Origin: Zingiber officinale
Lineage: Eukaryota; Streptophyta; Magnoliopsida; Zingiberales; Zingiberaceae
Direction of reading: 5' to 3'
Assembly: GCF_018446385.1 (NCBI RefSeq)
Contig: NC_055996.1
Span: 46,360,365 to 46,424,364 of the forward strand
Length of the DNA: 64,000 bases
In this document: positions 21,301 to 36,300 of the stretch, in pieces
How positions within the stretch are numbered: position 1 is the stretch's first letter
Layout: every line of letters starts with the position of its first letter
Program-made: the position numbers and the translations under genes
The notes under the pieces: generated by a model
Told to the model about the DNA's origin: nothing
Seen by the model: only the letters and a program-made list of their open reading frames with translations
Database searches by the model: none

Positions 21301-24300
21301 ATATTTTTTATGGTTTAGGTTGACAATGGGGTAAATGCATATCTTTTCCCCAAAGATAAAGTTGGCATGGTGAGTAAGATACTACTTGAAGTGGTTTCAA
21401 ATGGAAAATTGTCTCCATTGGCACAACAAGTTGCATCACTAGGAAAGGAACGTGCCAGAAATCTAATGGCGTCAGAAACTATTCTAGGGTATGTTTCATT
21501 GTTGGAAAAGGTTCTCAATTATCCATCAGAAATTGCAATTCCTAAACCTGTTGACGAGATTCCTATAAGACTACAAAAAGAATGGCAATGGGATCTTTTT
21601 GTGAATGTAAGAACCATCAGCAATCTCAATCTAAGCATTAGAAGTTACCAAATGTTGGAAGGGCTTGAGGAGCCACTGAATCATGGCAGTTTTGGTAATA
21701 CTTCTGCAGATGCTGACAAAATATTTTCCTCTATAGTGTGGGAGGATGAGAAAGAAATCGAAATGGTGACTGCCAAAATACGGATTCAAGAAGAAGAGGT
21801 GAGAATAAGGTCGATATATTTTGCTCTTTCACTTGACTACTAATATTGACTTTAACAACTTCTCCTCAGAGCATATTCTGTTGAAACTCGATGCAGTTGA
21901 AAGATAGGACTGATCAACCTCATGGAACATGGGATGAAGTTTACAGGAGCGTTAAAAGAGCTGATAGGGCTAGAAATGAATTGCATGAGCGAGATGACAG
22001 GGAGCTTGAGCGAACAGGTCAACCCCTGTGCATATATGAACCTTATTTTGGTCAAGGGGCTTGGCCTTTTCTTCGTCATACCTCACTTTACCGTGGAATT
22101 GGCTTAGTAAGTGTTAGTATGATAAATTTGTTTCCGTTGATCATTCATACAATCATAATGGAAGATGGAAATAATACCTGCCCTTTGTGTATCAATTATT
22201 TCAACAGACAGCTGGGTGGTTATTACACTGATAACTTTCATCAATGTTGTAGTTATTGATATCTATCTTATTAAATGTGCATGAGAATCAATGTTATACT
22301 TGAAAATCTTGGAAGTTTTGTTTTTACATCTTTGAATAATAATTGCATTTATACAAAGATAAGCTTTTACTTGAGATATCAGTGTATGTGAATTAAAATT
22401 TGGATATCTTGTTCAACTGCTTTAGATATCAAATTAATGTTGACCTTTTCCTCAAGTAGTTGCTTACTCTTCAATGCTTTCTTTAATCTGATCAATTTTA
22501 TATTTGTGATACCTTAGTAGAAAATTCAAATATGATTTTATCAGAAATTATCACCCACTTTTGGTACTTCTTGCCATGTCAACGAGGATGATCTTCTTGG
22601 GGTTTCTGGCATGAATGTATTATATGCACGAAGAGTTCATTTCATCAATCTTAGTTTTTAGTAGCTAAATGAAACCTTTCCCTCACCACAAAATTTCCTT
22701 TTAGCAGTCCTCGAAAGGCCGAAGACCTGGAGCTGATGACATAGATGCTTCCTCACGTCTTCCACTTCTTAGTGATTCATACTACAGAGATGTGCTTGGT
22801 GAATATGGAGCATTCTTTGCTTTAGGTTACCACATTGATCGTGTACATAAGAATGCTTGGATTGGTTTCCAGTCGTGGAGAGCTTCAGCTAAAAAGGTTT
22901 TTTGTTGTTACTGTTTATTACACAGTTTTTTGTCTATTTTTATGCCATTTAGTTTGTTGATTGCAGAACAATGCCCTTGTCATGCTTGTGGTAGTCACTT
23001 TTTCACTGTGGTTAATTACTTTTTTTCGTCTCCAGTAATTATAAGGTGATTATGTTCAACTAACAGATTCATTATTTGACAATTCAAATAGGCTTCCTTG
23101 TCTAACTTCTGCAATGGCTAGAATCAGGTACCTGTAGGTTATAAATCATTGCCTCAGAGGGTTATGGCTACAATACCATTGGATGGCTACAATACCATCA
23201 GATGAATCAATTGATTGGTCTTGAAATAGGCATCCTGGCTGTGTGATTTCTTTCTGTTTCTTTATTTCTCTATCAACAAAAATAAGAATATATTTTGGTT
23301 CCTATTTATCAGTACAAATGAATTCCAAATTGTTGATTCATCCACATTCTAACTGTTTGCCTATTTGTAAACCATGGATGAGTTATTAAATAAATGATCC
23401 TGTTTGTTGCTTAGCCATACCTAAAATTGTTTTGATCAACTGGGTCTACCATTTTTTATTACATAAGAATATTCTGCCACTTGATAGAACATGACAAGAA
23501 TGCCATGAGTGGGTAGGAATTAGGAGAGATTAGTACCTCCGTTGATCTATTTTTAACTAACCAATGAGATAATTGGTTGGTAAATAGGTACTCTTAAGCC
23601 TACAGATATATTTAAAACATGGTTGAAACTCATTTACCAATATTATTATGTGTATTGGATTATTGTTGAAGCCATTGCTTCATATAATTTCGAAATAACA
23701 TCTAGCTATAGATTTATTCTTTTACTTGAAGCAGGTTGTAGTGGTGCCATGCGATAGGGCTAATGATTATGACCAAGCAGAAGCATGCTGTATTGCCTAT
23801 CGGCTTTTGAGAGTAACTTTTTATTGTCTCTATTCAGATGACCCTGCTAGTGATAGTTGGGGCACATTTATATGGAGGGGGCAGGTTTGATTCCACAGAA
23901 GAGGAATAGGTCTGTTGAGGGAATAGAGGTCCTTTTTTTATTTATTTGTAATGAAGGTGAAATGGAGTGGAATAGGAATGACATTGTGTAGAAGAGTCTT
24001 TTGTGCAGAATGCTTGTAACCCAAAGCAAGCTGAAGCTATGTCCTGAAGAACAAGATTCATGTTGGAAAGGGTAAAATAACCTTTGAGAAAGCTTCATGA
24101 AATTGACCAGTTTGATGCTTGCGTCATAAACAAGGATGTTCTCAATGTGCCATCTTGATCTGGCCCGATTGATAAGGTACTTTTCTGGCAAGGCAGTAGT
24201 GGCTGTGATTGTGAGCCGAGCAAGATCAAAATCTCAATGCATGCCAGAGTAAGATCAAAATCTCAATGCATGCCAGAGTTTTGAATTTTGACGGGAACAA

Positions 24301-27300
24301 TTTGGTACTATGCTAGTGTTTTGACATATAGTGTCGGTGTGGAATTCAATGGGGATGGATAAAGAAGTTACACAAGAAGATAAAGGAGAACATTATATCA
24401 AAGTTTAACCTTGGCATCCCATTTATAATGGTAAAATTTTAACTTTGTATTGTATGAACATAAGCTAAATGAATAAAAAAAGGGCAGCATGTGCACGAAG
24501 CTCCTGTCCATGCGGGTCTCGGAGAAGGTTCTATTGTACGCAATCTTATCTTGCTTTGCAAGAGATTGTTTCTGAACTCGAACCTTTATTGTCACACGAC
24601 AACAATTTGTGTTTCACCCCATTCCAACATAAGCTAAATGAATAACAAATAATATTTCAATTCTTCTTGATACATTTGATGATTGGCATGACACGAGACA
24701 CTATCTGTGTCGAATAATATTGTGTTTCACTCATTTATCAAAATATATAGTGTCTCTTGTGTCATGCCAATCATGTTGATGAGTACTGTTTCATGTCAAT
24801 GCCCAAGGCATACTAAGACACATGTTATTTCTTTTTAGCTTGTCTCATTCAACTTGATATTAAGAGCGTACCATTTGAAATGCAAAACAAAGATTGAAGT
24901 TAACTATATAGTTGTTTTGTTTTCTTGTTATGCATCTCCTTCTTCCACTTATAATTTCTCACTGGGTCCACACTTCAGAATATCTATATAATATTGAATT
25001 AACATCCTTTTATTCAAATATTGAAACTCTGGCATGGTTTGAAATTTTGAACCTAGGCCAATATAACTTGATACCCAATGAAATGACCAACACAATGATA
25101 GGATAAATTATGTTAAGCGGTATAATACTTTGAAAATTTATTAAAATGATGCATTTTCATTATGTCACTAGCATGATATGAGATTTCAAATCATGCAAAT
25201 TGCCTATTCAAACCTGTAATTTCACTTTCAATCTTGGGCATTTTGAATTTTTTTCCAAGCATCTTTTTCAATTTAACAATCAGATTACCTTCTAATATTG
25301 AAAAGATAGGCGCAACACCTTAAGTTGGTAAGTTCCATGTCCTTAAGGACTTAACTTTCCTTCCATCATAGCTAGCTTCAAATTTCTAGATTGAACTTTT
25401 CCTCCCACTCATTATCGCATCTTTGATAGGAAGCATATTGCCTTGTTCTATAGACAGTTTTGCCTCTACTCAATAATTGATCTTCCACTTGAAACATTCA
25501 ATTTTTACATATCAAAATCTTATTCAATTTAAATTAAATGCGTATTAATAAATGTGGATTTGTTACTAATATCCTATTGGTAAGCTTGGTCTCACCATTA
25601 GTGATGCAACCCTAGGCTATGTTAAGAGACGAATCTGTAGAATCGTGCTTGCATAATGATAAATTTATCGAAAGAAAATATTATTGATTCAAAGTAAACT
25701 ACAAGGCGAGTTAGGGTCATTATAAATGTTCCAACCTCAAATTCTAAAATTAAATTAAACAAATAGCCAAGAATTTTCCACTATCTAATGGACTCAATAA
25801 CTTAGGAAATAAATAATTACAAGTTGAAAATGAAGTCTTACCAAATTGGAAAGATAACTCATAACCAAATATAAAGTTACCAAATCTTAGGCACTAGGCG
25901 ATTGAAAGTGATGAACATCAAGCACTAGACTTTCACGATGATAAGTTTATTGAAAAAAAATTAATATTGCATTGACAAGAAGGGTTGATTGGTGTTGGTG
26001 CCATTAGAGGGATTAATGGAAGTCGAAGGTGTTGTGAAGGGAAATTGTGATGGAAGGCATGGAAGTGGCTACAAGATGGATGGTGCCATATTTTGGGGTT
26101 ATGAATGAAAGGTGTCTGGTGCGAGAGAGGAGGTGGTGAATGGTGGATGCAACTAGAACCGTCAATTTGGATTAGGACCGTATTGACCTATCCTACCAAA
26201 CAATTTAAACGGGTTGAGTTGAAATTTTATCAACTCATTTAAAGACGGGTCCAGGCGGGCCGACCCGACCCGCTTGGCCTGCGACCCATGCGGGTTGGCC
26301 CATGGCGGGCTTGGGTTGGCCTGCGGTTTTTTTTAGGGTTCAATATTTCTGAATTGAAAGCCAATCCAATATTTGATAGTAACTCAAAACAATAAACACA
26401 AGATTCTGTTAGTCGTTTATTTCAGGTATCCTCATCGAGTTAAACATTACCCGGTCACATAAAATTGAGCTTACAATTTATTACAAGAAACAACAAAAAA
26501 ATTGTTTTTTTTTATAAGACACCAACCAAGTGTAGAGCACCCCAAATTTATCAAGGAATCACCATGACTCTGGGGATACAAGCCAAGGCTCGCAATATCA
26601 ACATGAGAGATGGTAACAGAGAGGCCGAGTTCCAACTCAAGGAACACTGGCTTAAGATTGTAAAAAGCTAGCATACTTAGCCCCAAGGAAAAGCCTTTGG
26701 ATGCATAGAAGGGCATTCTTCGTCACCTCAGCATTTTCATGATTCATGAGCTTCATCACTCTGTCCTTGGCCATCAGGTCTGACACGATGATTCTTCTAG
26801 CAGGATCATACTTGATAAACTGAGAAAGATCATAGCATGCGACAGCAAGAGCCCTAGGAACGGTAGAAGTGTCAAAGGATTGTGATCAGAACATGCAAAA
26901 TCTGCACAAAACATTCTGTAGTTAAATTCAGGCCAACATTTTCCCCATCTTCATGTCCATTAATAAAGATGGTGCAATTTCAAAACTTATTTAGAAATTA
27001 ATCTCATTATTAAACACATCACCTGACAATTACACAATGGCTGAATTCAGATTTAGGACAAAAAAAAAATCCGCAAAACTTAAAGTTAAAATGGAAAATT
27101 CAACAACTTTGAAGACGGAACTTTAACTTGAATCGGATTGGATATTGCCAACTTCTGTACTCGAATCAAATAAAGAACGATTGTCAAAAGAACGAAAAGC
27201 AAAAGCTAAAAAAAATAGACTATTAAATTAAGAATGCGAAGTCCACAACCCAACTGAACTTTGGATATGAAATATTTAACATCATCACATCTATATGCTA

Positions 27301-30300
27301 AATCGTGGGTTTGACCCACCTAATCTGTAATCCAAATTTTAAAATTTTAAATTTTTTATATATAATTTTATTTTTTGGTGGGCTCGTGGATTGGCCCGCC
27401 TTGAGTTAGGTTGAGGATTTTCTAATCCGCCAAGATAACGAGTCAGCCTGCCCTCCGCCAAATGATCGGCCCACCACGGGTCGGCCCGCCCCGCAACAGA
27501 TCCCAGATGGTAGATCCCTTAACTACATGTATATCTTACCTCTAGCATGCGATTGAGCCCATCCTTACTGATGCCATATCCATTACTTTAAAATGAGCCA
27601 TACCTCCCTTGCTTTAGGATCCCGGGCCTTTTTCACTAGACTCGATCCATGCTCATAAAAACGACAGCTATAGATGCAACTTTAAAGGAATTAGGATTAA
27701 CGGGTGTAAATGATGATGAAGTATTGAATTGAATCAATTGAATCACTAGGCTTCAATAGTGATACCAATTGACACAACACTAAGTTGCGAGAAGTGATGA
27801 ACGCGAAGCACCAAGTTTCCGCAACAATAAATTTATCAAAATAAAATAGTTATTGACTTAAATTACAAAGGGAGTTGGGCTGACGTTTCAGTCGAACCAA
27901 AATTGAAAATAAAATTAAATAAATTTGTAAAAACACACCCCCATACCTAAAGGACATGATAACTTAGGAAATAAAGTTCTATAATTTGATAAGATAAACT
28001 CCTACCAAAATTCCACCATACTAGAATAACAAGTTAAAAATTCTCTCTCCTAGATTGGAGACTACCAAATAATAAGTTACTAAATTTTTGACACCTTAAA
28101 TATTATGATTAATAAATTTAATTATAAATTAAAATTTTAGAACTGTAAGGTTCTCTTTGCATCAATTAGTTTTCGTGTTGGCCATTGATGAAAATCTCAA
28201 ATCAATCTCTTAGGCGAAGCCTTACCTTTTGAACTTTGTAATTGTGAATTGTGTTCAATTATCATTCACCATTACTTCCAGCAAACAAACTTGTTTACTC
28301 TGTCAAAAGAAATCTTCCTTCCCTTTTTTAGTTATTTCAAATTGTTCTGCTTCTTACTATTTTGAGAAATGATTCACCATTACTTGAAACTACATCTAAC
28401 CTTTTCTTTTTGGAAAAAAGTATTGAATATATCAAATTCCCATCGGTAGCAAGGCTAAACACAGTCAAGCTGTGACAACTCAACTATAGGTTGCTGAGTC
28501 TATAGTTTCTATCAAAATTCATACTTTTTGCACAAGTTTTATAGGTTTGGAATGTATGGTTGGCTAAAAGTATCATATTTTGCTATCTTAAGTCTAAACT
28601 CCTACCTCCAATGTGATTATCATACATTTTACCTTGTGAACTTCTCTTAAACACCAAAGGAGCATTCTTCTATGATGGCACCTTGGATAAGGAAAAGAAA
28701 GTGACTTTTATATAAAGTCCCACCAATTAACATGTAGTTAGTAGCTTTGATTTGCAAAGCTATGTAGTAAGGCTAACTTTTTTCTTTTGTCAATTTTTCC
28801 TTGTGCAAGTAATCATAAATCACATTCATCCTCCTTAGTGCTCCAAATTGGGTTGTCGTCAATGAGGACCTCTCTTAGACTGCACCTATATTCAATCGTA
28901 GCAATCTTTGAGATATTAGCAACCTTAGTATTGTCAGTAAACTATTCTTAGGTTGTGATTCTTGGTAAGGAAAAAAATGAAAAAGGTAGGAAAACTTTAT
29001 TCTCATGGATAATTATCGCGGATAAATATCTCAAAAAATAACCAATCTTACTTTTCCAATAAGGATATTAACCTCTTTCTCTTGATCCCTATCTCTTAGT
29101 CTCATGGTTTCTCTCGGCATCATAATTCTTTCTCTATCTTGCTACTTATGGCCCCTCTATTAGTTCACTCACATTTTACATTGTTGGTTGCTTGTGTGCA
29201 TATAGTTGCAATTTTGCTTAGCATTGCAACTCTTTCCCCTTATAGACCACATCATCATTAGCTTCTCGTGTGTGTATAGATATAATTTTGCTTGAAGCCA
29301 AGGATTAAAATTTTATGTCATGTTGAAGTTTCAATTTATGATTGAAACAACACAGTTTTGGTGCTTTATCTTGCCGTATCGATATGGTTTCAATACTTTT
29401 TAAATATAAATATATTTATATTTTTTTTACTAATATTAGATTGATTTAGATGCTTACTATTGTGTTATATTTGAGATGTTAAATCTTGAGTTCAAGTTTT
29501 GATATTGGCTTATAAAATGTTTGATGCTTATTGAATAAAAGTCAATTTAGGATTACTTAAAGTTTACCAAGTAGACATGACAAAATTAAGTTTAACATGG
29601 ATTTAATTTGGATTTATTACGATGATTTTAAAATTAAATCAAATTTATATATACAATAATTAATTCATAATAATATATTTTATAGAATTAGAAATTATAT
29701 TATTTATTTTTTACTTTTTCTAATAATTTTTTGATGGAGAAGAGGAAAAAAAATTAACCTAAAGAGGTAAAAAGGTTTTTTTTTTCTTTTTCTTTTGATT
29801 ATTGTCACATATGAAAAAAAAAAGTGGGAAAAATAATGATCAAGGAAAAAGAATTAATAAATCAAAGAGAAAAAAATAAGAGAAAAGAATTTGAATTAAA
29901 TGCCATGAAAATAAAAAATAGAAATAACAACAACAATAATTAAGCTTTATCTCACTCGGTGAGGTCGGTTATATGGATTCTTTTACGCCATTAAACTTTA
30001 TCTCCTATTATATCATTATCTATACATAAATAAATTTTATCTTGTTTTATTGTTACTAACCAAGTCTTTTTTTGGTCTTCCTTTTCCTCGTTTGATATGT
30101 GTGTTTGTCATATTTTCACATCTCCTAACTAGAGCATTTATTGGTCGTCTAAGTATATTCTCGTACGATCTTAAATGTGTCTTTTGAAGTTTTTCTCTCA
30201 ATTGATGCAACTCTAATTTTCTCTCTAATGCTCTCATTTCTTATTTTGTTCATTCTTGTATATTCACACATCCACCTTAACATCCTTATCTCAGCAATTC

Positions 30301-33300
30301 TCTTCTTTTACTCATGTCGTCGAGTTATAGCTCAATATTCAGCTCCATATAACATAACAGATCTAATTGCGATTTTGTAGAACTTTCCTTTAAACTTTAA
30401 AGGTACTTTACAGTCATATAAAACATCCGATGCTCTTCTTAATTTCAATCATCTTGTTTGTATTTTATGTAAGACATCTCTCTCAATCTCTCAATTAATT
30501 TGTAAAAATGATTCTAAATATTTAAAGCTCTTGGTTCCGGGCAATTCATCATCTCTTATCTTAACAATTGCCTTATTATGTCTAATATTGCTAAACTTAA
30601 ATTCCATGTATTCTGCCTTTATTCTACAAAGCCTAAAACTTTTTCCTTTTAGTGCTTCCCACCAATTTCTAGTTTAGCATTTACTCCTAAACGTGTTTCA
30701 TTTACCAAAATAATATCATCGGTAAACAATATGTACCACGGTATTGTGTCTTGAATGTGTGCAGTGAGTTTATCCATAATTATTATAAAGAGATAGGGGC
30801 TTAGAGCTGATTCTTGATGTAATACTATCTTTATTAGAAATGTTTCAGTTATTTCGTATGAAGTCTTTACTTTAGTCGTTACATCCTCCTATATAGGGGT
30901 TATTGTATATTTTTTTAAAGTTTTCCTCGTTCTTATAAATATATAATTCCTTATAAGCTATTTGTTTTTCTTCACTTTCTCTTGTAATTTTTCATTCCAC
31001 CACTAAGATTCTATATTTAATGGTGCATGTCCCTTTGACTCACCGAGTACACTCTTAGATATTATTTTCAACTTTGATACCATTTTTTTTATGTCGTATT
31101 AGAATCACTGTATATTTTACCTAATGCTTGTACTCTTACCTAGGATTTGAAGTGTTGTTCCGTGCCGTCCGGCACAGACGATTTTTACCGTTCCACCGGG
31201 CCTCCGAAATCGGCACGGGAGGCGCCCCCGTCTCGGTGGCGCCAGAGGAGACACGGGACACCCCCGTCGGCATTAGAGGAGACGCAGGACGCCTCCGGCG
31301 GTGTCCCGCGACACCTTCTGTATCGCCGAAGGCGTCGTGCGCGACGCCTTCTGCGGCGCCGAAAGCGTCCGGCAAGGGGTGACCCTTCTGGCGCCGCCGG
31401 AGGCGTCCGACGATGCTTCCAGTGCTACCGGACGCCCCCCGCGACATCTCTTGCGATGATCGCGGGCGATCTCGCGTACGCAAGTACACAATTTTTTTAA
31501 TAATTATTTATTTTATTTAATTAATTTAAACAATTCCTAAGGAGGATGTGTGATATTTCGAAGAGGCTTTTATAAATCCTAATTAAATTATCCTAATAAA
31601 ATATTTAAAATTAAAATAAATTAAATAAATTTTATTAATTAATATTATGAAAAAATAATGTTTTAAATTTCATTTAAAAATATTCTAATATATTTTTTAT
31701 TATTTTAAATTTCATTTAATTTTTTTTCAATAAATTATATTTATATTCTGATATTTTTTTAAAATTTTTTTACTTATCTTTTACTATTTAAAATATATAT
31801 TATTTAATTAATAATTAATTAAATGAATAAATAGTTAACTTATATAATTATTATTAATATAAAGTAATATCTTGTATTAATTTATATACTTATTATTATT
31901 ATTATTATTATAGATACTTCTATTTTAATTTGAATTATTGATATATCAATTTTTTTAAATAAAATTATTTTTAATTATTTTTTCTAATAATATTAAATTA
32001 TTAAATTATTGGTAACTTATAATAAATCAATATACAACTTATTTTTATATACACAATAAATATATTTATCTTATAATTACTATAAATTAATAAAAAATAC
32101 TGAAACTCTATCAGTACGATACGATACCGAAACCGTATCGTTCCGATCTGAGATCGAAACCTCGGCACGAGTCGAAATTTTAATCCTTGCCCTTACCTTC
32201 TCCTTAAACATATTTTGATTCCCATCCTTTTACTTCCATCACTTAATTCTAGGAGTCATATATACATTTTTTTCTATTGGTACTATCTTTGAGGCATATA
32301 TTCAATACTACTAACCTATGTTGGGTAGTTAAGATTTCTCCAAGATGACTTTATAATCTTTATAAAGTTTTCTATTCTTCTTCCTAATCATAAAAAAAGT
32401 CAAGTTGTGATTTATTATTCTCACTTTTAAACCAGACTAAGTGTTTTTTCTTTTCTTAAAAAATGTATTAGCTAATATAAGGTCATCTGCTATTGGAAAA
32501 AAAATCTAATATAATCTTCTTTTCCTCATTTCTCGTTCTAAGCCCATTACTCCTATACCCTCTCATATTCCTCATTTTTCACTACATGTTCATTTAGATC
32601 ATCTCATATTAAATTATTTCATTTGGCAGAATATTTTGTAATATGTCGTCTAAGTCATCTCAAAATCTTAATTTGATAGCTTCATTTAATCCTACTTGCG
32701 GTGCATATCTACTAATTATGTTCATAGTTTCTTTCGTCACTATTATCTTAAAGGTTATAATTCTATCATCTTTTTTAACTATTCCTACAATTTCTTCCTT
32801 TAGCGAACTATCTACAATAATATCCACTCCATTTCTTACTTTACTCTTTCTTGTGTATCATAACTTAAAATTCGAGTTCTCTATCAGTTTTGCTTGTTCG
32901 TCTATTCATTTTGTCTCTTGTACATATAAAATATTAATACTTATCCTAATTTTTGTATCTACTATCTCCATTGATTTACTAGTGAAGGTTCCTATGTTTC
33001 ATGTTCCAAATCTTAGATTATTAGTTTTCTTATTATATTTTTTCTTATCCAACTTATGTTGTGAGAACTCTTACCTATTATTTAACACCACCCAAATTCT
33101 CATGGAGTTGTAGCGGTCCTTGCTGATACGTTCAAGTCGGACCCCACAACGCGAACTCTTGCATGTTAGCACTACACTCGAGTTCTGGAAATGTAGCAGT
33201 CCTTGCCGAGAAGTTACAGTTGGACCCTGCAACGCGTTCCTTTTGGCAAACAACCTAGCATTAACACAATGGATCTATTTATTGAATATTTATTATAGTT

Positions 33301-36300
33301 TTAATGCTTGCTGACAATTTAACACAATCTTTCTCCTTTATCCGGACTTGGGATAGGAGTTATTAAAAAAAAAAATTGTAACCTTGCGTTGTTCTTCTTA
33401 TTTTTATTTTATTTTATAAAAATAGAAATAAAAATAATAACAATAAAACATAGTGGAAGCTGTAACCTTGTGACGGACTCCTTGACGTTGTGACATTGCT
33501 GCAACCTTCGTGAGCTCATGGAGGATGATCTCCATGACCTCGCGAGATCGTTTTTGTGTTGTTGGACGGTCAAATAAAAAATGAGACCATTTTTGTGTTG
33601 TTGGACGGTACACTAGCGCTGACGGGCATAGTGCGGTATTTTTTTACAATGCTTGACGCTAGCCCTTTTGCCATCATGGACACTCGCTGCCATTTTGTCA
33701 TTGGGGTAATTCAGTGTGATGTCCTGTCCTTGTCATTGCCACCCCTTGCTGGAGAAAAACATGACAGGTTAGGAATGTGAGGGTCATGGGCTGTTTTTTT
33801 TTTGGCTGTTGGGCCCGGTCTGATTTTGTCAAAAAAGTTGATTCTTTTGCCTTGTGAAAACATTTCCTGTATATTTTCCTCTCATAGAAGCAAGGGAAAG
33901 TGGCTAATTCTCCCCTGGACCACTTTTTGCATCTCTATTTTTTCCAGCCTTAAGAAACAGGGTCGCTAGGCAGGAGCCTTTTCCAAATATGCTATCATGA
34001 TTGCTTTGTTAAACTCCACTTTCCTTGTTACTTATCTACAAGCTGTGAGTCGCTGAACACTGGGATCCTATCTGTTAGACAACATTTCTAGTGCTAAGAA
34101 AGAACCACCCCATTATCAAAGCCTCGTACTCAAACTTTGTTATTAGCAACTATAAATTGGAACCTCAATACTTTCTCCACTGGATCCCTTTGGGCTTATT
34201 AATGACTAAACTTTTGAATGGATAAACCATCCACATACAATACCTAACTCTTATCTTTTCTCAGATTCATCCAATTCCTTGTCTTCTCTGCAAGAATATT
34301 GAGTACTTGTCCTTTCATGGTTTACCTCCAGAACACTAGGTCAAACTCATTCAACTTTGTTGCCCAACACTTCCTTCCCGCTACATATGGCTAGTAAAGA
34401 ATTTGCTGAAGTCGAAACACCCAGATGGCATGGCATTATAAATAAGCTCCGAGGTTCCTAACTATAATTAATCATACACCAAGATCTGTTTGGGTGTATA
34501 CCTTTCATTGGAACCTTCCAGTTCATGATTGACATAGTATTTGGGCCTTTCCACACTGGCCTTTTCTTTCAATAATATCACCCTCATTGCATGATTTCAT
34601 CATCCATGTGACTAAAGACTTCCTTTAACCATTCAAATGCTTTCTGCTGTCGGGCACAACACCAAATGCTTGGGCTTTGACACTTTGAAGATTGGAGCGC
34701 AACTTTTAGCTGAATTTGGTATAAATCTAATCCTAGGTGTTTTCAGTCCATTAAGTTTTTGTACCTTGGTCTTGTTCTCTTAGAACTTCATGTCCAAAAT
34801 AGCTCTAATCTATTCTGAATTCATTTCAATTCCTCTTTGTTGAACCATAATACCTAAGAACTTGTATGACTCTACCCCAAAAGTTACATTTCAATGGGAT
34901 TAACCTCATCTTACCCTCTCATGTTTTTTTCTTCACCACCATGCCATCGATATGAGCTTCATGTTCTTTCATATCAACAATTCAAACAATTTATTCACCA
35001 ACCTTTGGTAAGTAGCACCTACATTTTTTAGACCAAAAGATAGTATCTTCAAATGTTGAGAAAATATGTGTGGTCCATCTGGTTATATGAGGACAGAAAT
35101 TCCCAAGAAGCTTAATAGCTTAGATCCAGCTGTGCTGTATACACTATTTTGTTTATGCACAATAACAAGAAAAATATTTGTTTGGCTAAGCTTTTCTCAG
35201 GTCGTCCATATATTTGTCATTTTTGTAAGGCTTTTGAGCCATTACCACATTTGCAAGTCATATAGGGAAGCCCACATTCAACATCTGATTAATTTCTTTA
35301 TTTAGTGCTTTCTTTCTCTCACTAGCAAACTTTTGACCCTTCTGCTATCCTGGCTATTTTCCAACTTGGAGGTTCAACTTGTGCTCAGCTAGGTCTCTTG
35401 GAATTCCCAGTATGTTCTCCATGACCATGCAGAATCTCCCTTAATAAACTACACAAATTCAAATTACCATGAGTCTCTTTAGTTGTCAATGCAGCTCCAT
35501 GCTTCCATTTTCTGAGCCCTCCATTGGCACTTTCTGAAGGTTAAATTTATCTCCCTTAATAAACTACACAACTTCAAAATACCACGAGTGTCCTTAGTTT
35601 TCAACGCAGCTCCATGCTTCCATTTTCTGAGCCCTTCATTGGCTCTGTCTGAAGGTTATATTTATCTTTTTCAAATTTTAGCTACAATCAGGTTAGTTTA
35701 TCCAACTTTTCACCCTTTAGCTTGTTTGAGGTGTTTTTCGACTCCAGGCTATTCCACCTCTATCTGACAAGGCTTTCCATCTCAAGTATTTATAGCAATT
35801 GTTGACTTAGTCAATGCTCCATTAAGTACTTGCTCCTTTTGGAGTCAGGAACTTCGTGGTCAAGTGGTAAATAGATACCACAACCTTCAACTTGCTTAAA
35901 ATGTGCACAATCAAACAAATCTACTTTGTAACCTTCCTTACACTGCTCAAATGCATGATTTCTCTCCCAGTGCTGCAGTCAAGTCCACTACCCAAAACCT
36001 AGTTTAAACTGCACAGAAGCACGGGTATGCTCCCAATTTTACAGTCAAGGGAATAGTCCCTAGTTTTCTTACTTCTTTTTTAGTAAAATCAGTTAGGCTT
36101 GTCCTTTCCCCTCTCTGAATCTCCTTAGGAACATCTCATCTGAACTGCTTGTGTCATTGGTTTTGTAGTTTCTCTCTTGAGCTTTGGTCAACTTTTTGTT
36201 ACTTGCATATGTACCTTTTTTTATTGAATGATTCTTACTCAAATATGGGGTAATATTCTTAATTATAACTAATATCTAAAACATTTTTGGTGTCAGTGAA

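Larger units (their letters stand above)
25640..28140. repeat. Pair of diverged direct repeats flanking a hAT-like insertion
   Basis: A block of ~250 bp near 25650-25900 recurs, much diverged, near 27800-28090. Shared elements include 'gataaatttatcgaaa', 'ttaaattaaa.aaat' and 'ataacttaggaaataaa'. A third partial match lies at 25895-25980. They may be old terminal repeats or a tandem duplication. No coding sequence belongs to them. Confidence 0.45.

Noticed and set aside
24672..24775. microRNA gene candidate
   Set aside because: The stem is plausible, but without small-RNA data and with repeat-like flanks nothing separates it from a MITE remnant.
31128..31500. Overlapping open frames on both strands of the GC-rich block
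   Set aside because: Frames on both strands result from high GC and repeated words; none shows a known domain.
32643..33113. A 156-residue plus-strand frame rich in Ile, Ser and Leu that looks like a membrane protein
   Set aside because: It is the reverse of the LINE endonuclease region, which reads with recognisable motifs on the minus strand.
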